Shown piece by piece: positions 63,108 through 64,000 of a stretch of DNA of 64,000 nt; the stretch's first letter is position 1, and each line of letters begins with the position of its first letter. The stretch spans positions 81,571 to 145,570 of the forward strand of contig NZ_QSRL01000004.1 in the NCBI RefSeq assembly GCF_003437035.1, written 5' to 3'. The position numbers and the translations under genes are program-made. This stretch comes from Collinsella sp. TF08-11AT. GTDB taxonomy: Bacteria > Actinomycetota > Coriobacteriia > Coriobacteriales > Coriobacteriaceae. The notes beneath the pieces were generated by a model that saw only the letters and a program-made list of their open reading frames with translations, searched no databases and was not told the DNA's origin.

Positions 63108-63850
63108 CACCTAAACCACTGAACAATAAGAAGCGTCACGAATACCCGGAGCATATACTGCATAGACTTAACCGGATTTAAGTAGCTCTCGCCACCTTGA
63201 CGTTCGCGCATCGAAACCTGGACTTCGGAGACCGAGTATCCTTGTTTTAAAAACAAAGCAAGTGACTCTGGCTCGGGATTAAGAGTGTTGTCGTAATAAT
63301 ATCTTTCGAGTACAGGGCGACTAAACAGCCTGAAACCAGATGTGGGATCACTAATGCGATGACCGGTCAATATCTTAATCAAAACTGTAATCATGCGTGA
63401 ACCAACCATACGCATCGATTTATCTTTGCGTACAGTCAGGAACCTAGAACCGATGACGATATCTGAACCAGTATTTACCGCTTTCTCAACAAGAGCAGAC
63501 AAATATTCCGGACGATGTTGCCCGTCAGCATCAAATTGAATCATATAGTCGTATTCATGATCAACGGCATATCGAGCTGCGGTCTGAAAACCAACTGTAA
63601 GGCCACAGTTGATAGGCATCGTAATGACTTTACAGCCCAACAAATCACATATTTCAGCCGTTCGGTCGCGGGAACCATCATTAATGATAATGAAATCAAA
63701 CTCTGGAGCGACCGAACGGAGTTCTTTTACTGTGCCTTCAATGCACTCCTCTTCGTTATAAGCAGGAATCGCAATAAGCACATTCGATTTAGACGACAAT
63801 CGAGCACCATTCTCTCGTGACAAAACAGTTGAACCTGAACAAGCAATCAA
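63107..63850 (-). CDS. GT2 glycosyltransferase (polyprenyl-phosphate sugar synthase-like)
   Basis: Up to 247 aa. IAIPAYNEEECIEGTV, FIIINDGSRDRTAEIC and metal site QFDADGQHRPEYL give a GT-A fold, and SDPTSGFRLFSRPVLERYY is typical of dolichyl/undecaprenyl-phosphate sugar synthases. No membrane helix is evident apart from the C-terminal LRVFVTLLIVQWF; the DUF2304 partner may anchor it. The start is unclear: TTG 63850, or TTG/GTG codons nearer the IAIPAYN motif; none has a strong ribosome-binding site. The first gene of the minus-strand glycan unit. Confidence 0.87.
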   Translation of the reverse strand: MIACSGSTVLSRENGARLSSKSNVLIAIPAYNEEECIEGTVKELRSVAPEFDFIIINDGSRDRTAEICDLLGCKVITMPINCGLTVGFQTAARYAVDHEYDYMIQFDADGQHRPEYLSALVEKAVNTGSDIVIGSRFLTVRKDKSMRMVGSRMITVLIKILTGHRISDPTSGFRLFSRPVLERYYYDNTLNPEPESLALFLKQGYSVSEVQVSMRERQGGESYLNPVKSMQYMLRVFVTLLIVQWFR

Positions 63851-63881
63851 TATATCTCATGAGTAATCAAGTCATATGATA

Positions 63882-63910
63882 ATTATATATAGGTGGGGAC
63901 TGCCTCACAC
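63882..63910 (-). promoter_or_regulatory. Candidate promoter of the minus-strand glycan operon
   Basis: Minus strand -10 TATAAT (63882-63887), a 17-nt spacer and a poor -35 GTGTGA (63905-63910). It lies in a very A/T-rich stretch shared with the divergent gene at 63928. Confidence 0.45.
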
Positions 63911-63927
63911 CAGACGAGGGGAAGCAC

Positions 63928-64000
63928 ATGGACACCCGCATAGTAGACCTTGATTCTCATTTTCATTGCAACAGCCTCAGGACTCAGCGCAACGCGTTGC
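63928..64000 (+). CDS. Partial gene of unknown product (5' end only)
   Basis: ATG 63928 with GAGGGG 7 nt upstream opens a frame of 24 codons that runs off the window, reading MDTRIVDLDSHFHCNSLRTQ and on. There is no recognisable family in so short a piece. It is divergent from the glycan operon, a place where regulators or transferases of such loci are often found. Confidence 0.5.
   Translation, partial: MDTRIVDLDSHFHCNSLRTQRNAL

Overview
The window is a gene-dense, mostly GC-rich bacterial chromosome segment with no rRNA, no CRISPR array and no intact mobile element. Gene content and style (TrmFO next to XerC, DprA and ComM; an AroE-AroK fusion; PPDK with its regulator; a UDP-galactopyranose mutase with GlfT2-like enzymes; many TTG and GTG starts) suggest an actinobacterium of the class Coriobacteriia, most like Collinsella. 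This is inferred from remembered family and gene-order patterns, not from a database search.

Positions 1 to 40,570 are almost entirely on the minus strand and hold core functions. They run, in window order: frr, pyrH, tsf, rpsB; xerC, trmFO, dprA, comM and a YraN-family gene (DNA recombination and uptake plus tRNA methylation, overlapping genes); rnhB and rplS; ppdK with its bifunctional regulator; glyS/glyQ; lepB, trmD, rimM, khpA, rpsP; dinB (plus strand); rsfS, yqeK, nadD, obg, rpmA, rplU; a radical-SAM pair; a DUF697-like membrane protein; the cell-elongation set rodA, PBP2, mreD, mreC, mreB; then a TPR membrane protein, a cyclophilin, a zinc-ribbon membrane protein and a P-type ATPase. 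A tRNA-Arg(CCG) closes this block.

Positions 40,830 to 49,380 (plus strand) carry a compact aromatic amino acid operon: DAHP synthase, prephenate dehydrogenase, aroB, aroA, aroC, chorismate mutase/prephenate dehydratase, an aroE-aroK fusion and aroQ. Together these cover all seven steps to chorismate and the first committed steps to Tyr and Phe. A strong terminator-like hairpin lies in its leader.

Positions 49,456 to 63,850 hold a surface-polysaccharide locus: glf (UDP-galactofuranose supply), tRNA-Arg(TCT), a Wzt/Wzm-type ABC exporter, two GT2 enzymes, large multi-pass membrane proteins, two paralogous GlfT2-like galactofuranosyltransferases flanking a LicD-family protein, and a DUF2304 protein. 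The DNA from about 53.6 kb rightwards is visibly more AT-rich than the rest, as expected of a variable, exchanged envelope locus. The enzymes form a coherent route: Glf makes the donor, the GlfT-like enzymes polymerise, LicD decorates and the ABC pair exports. This is reminiscent of mycobacterial galactan assembly, and it is the most interesting system in the window. A partial gene starts at the right edge on the plus strand.
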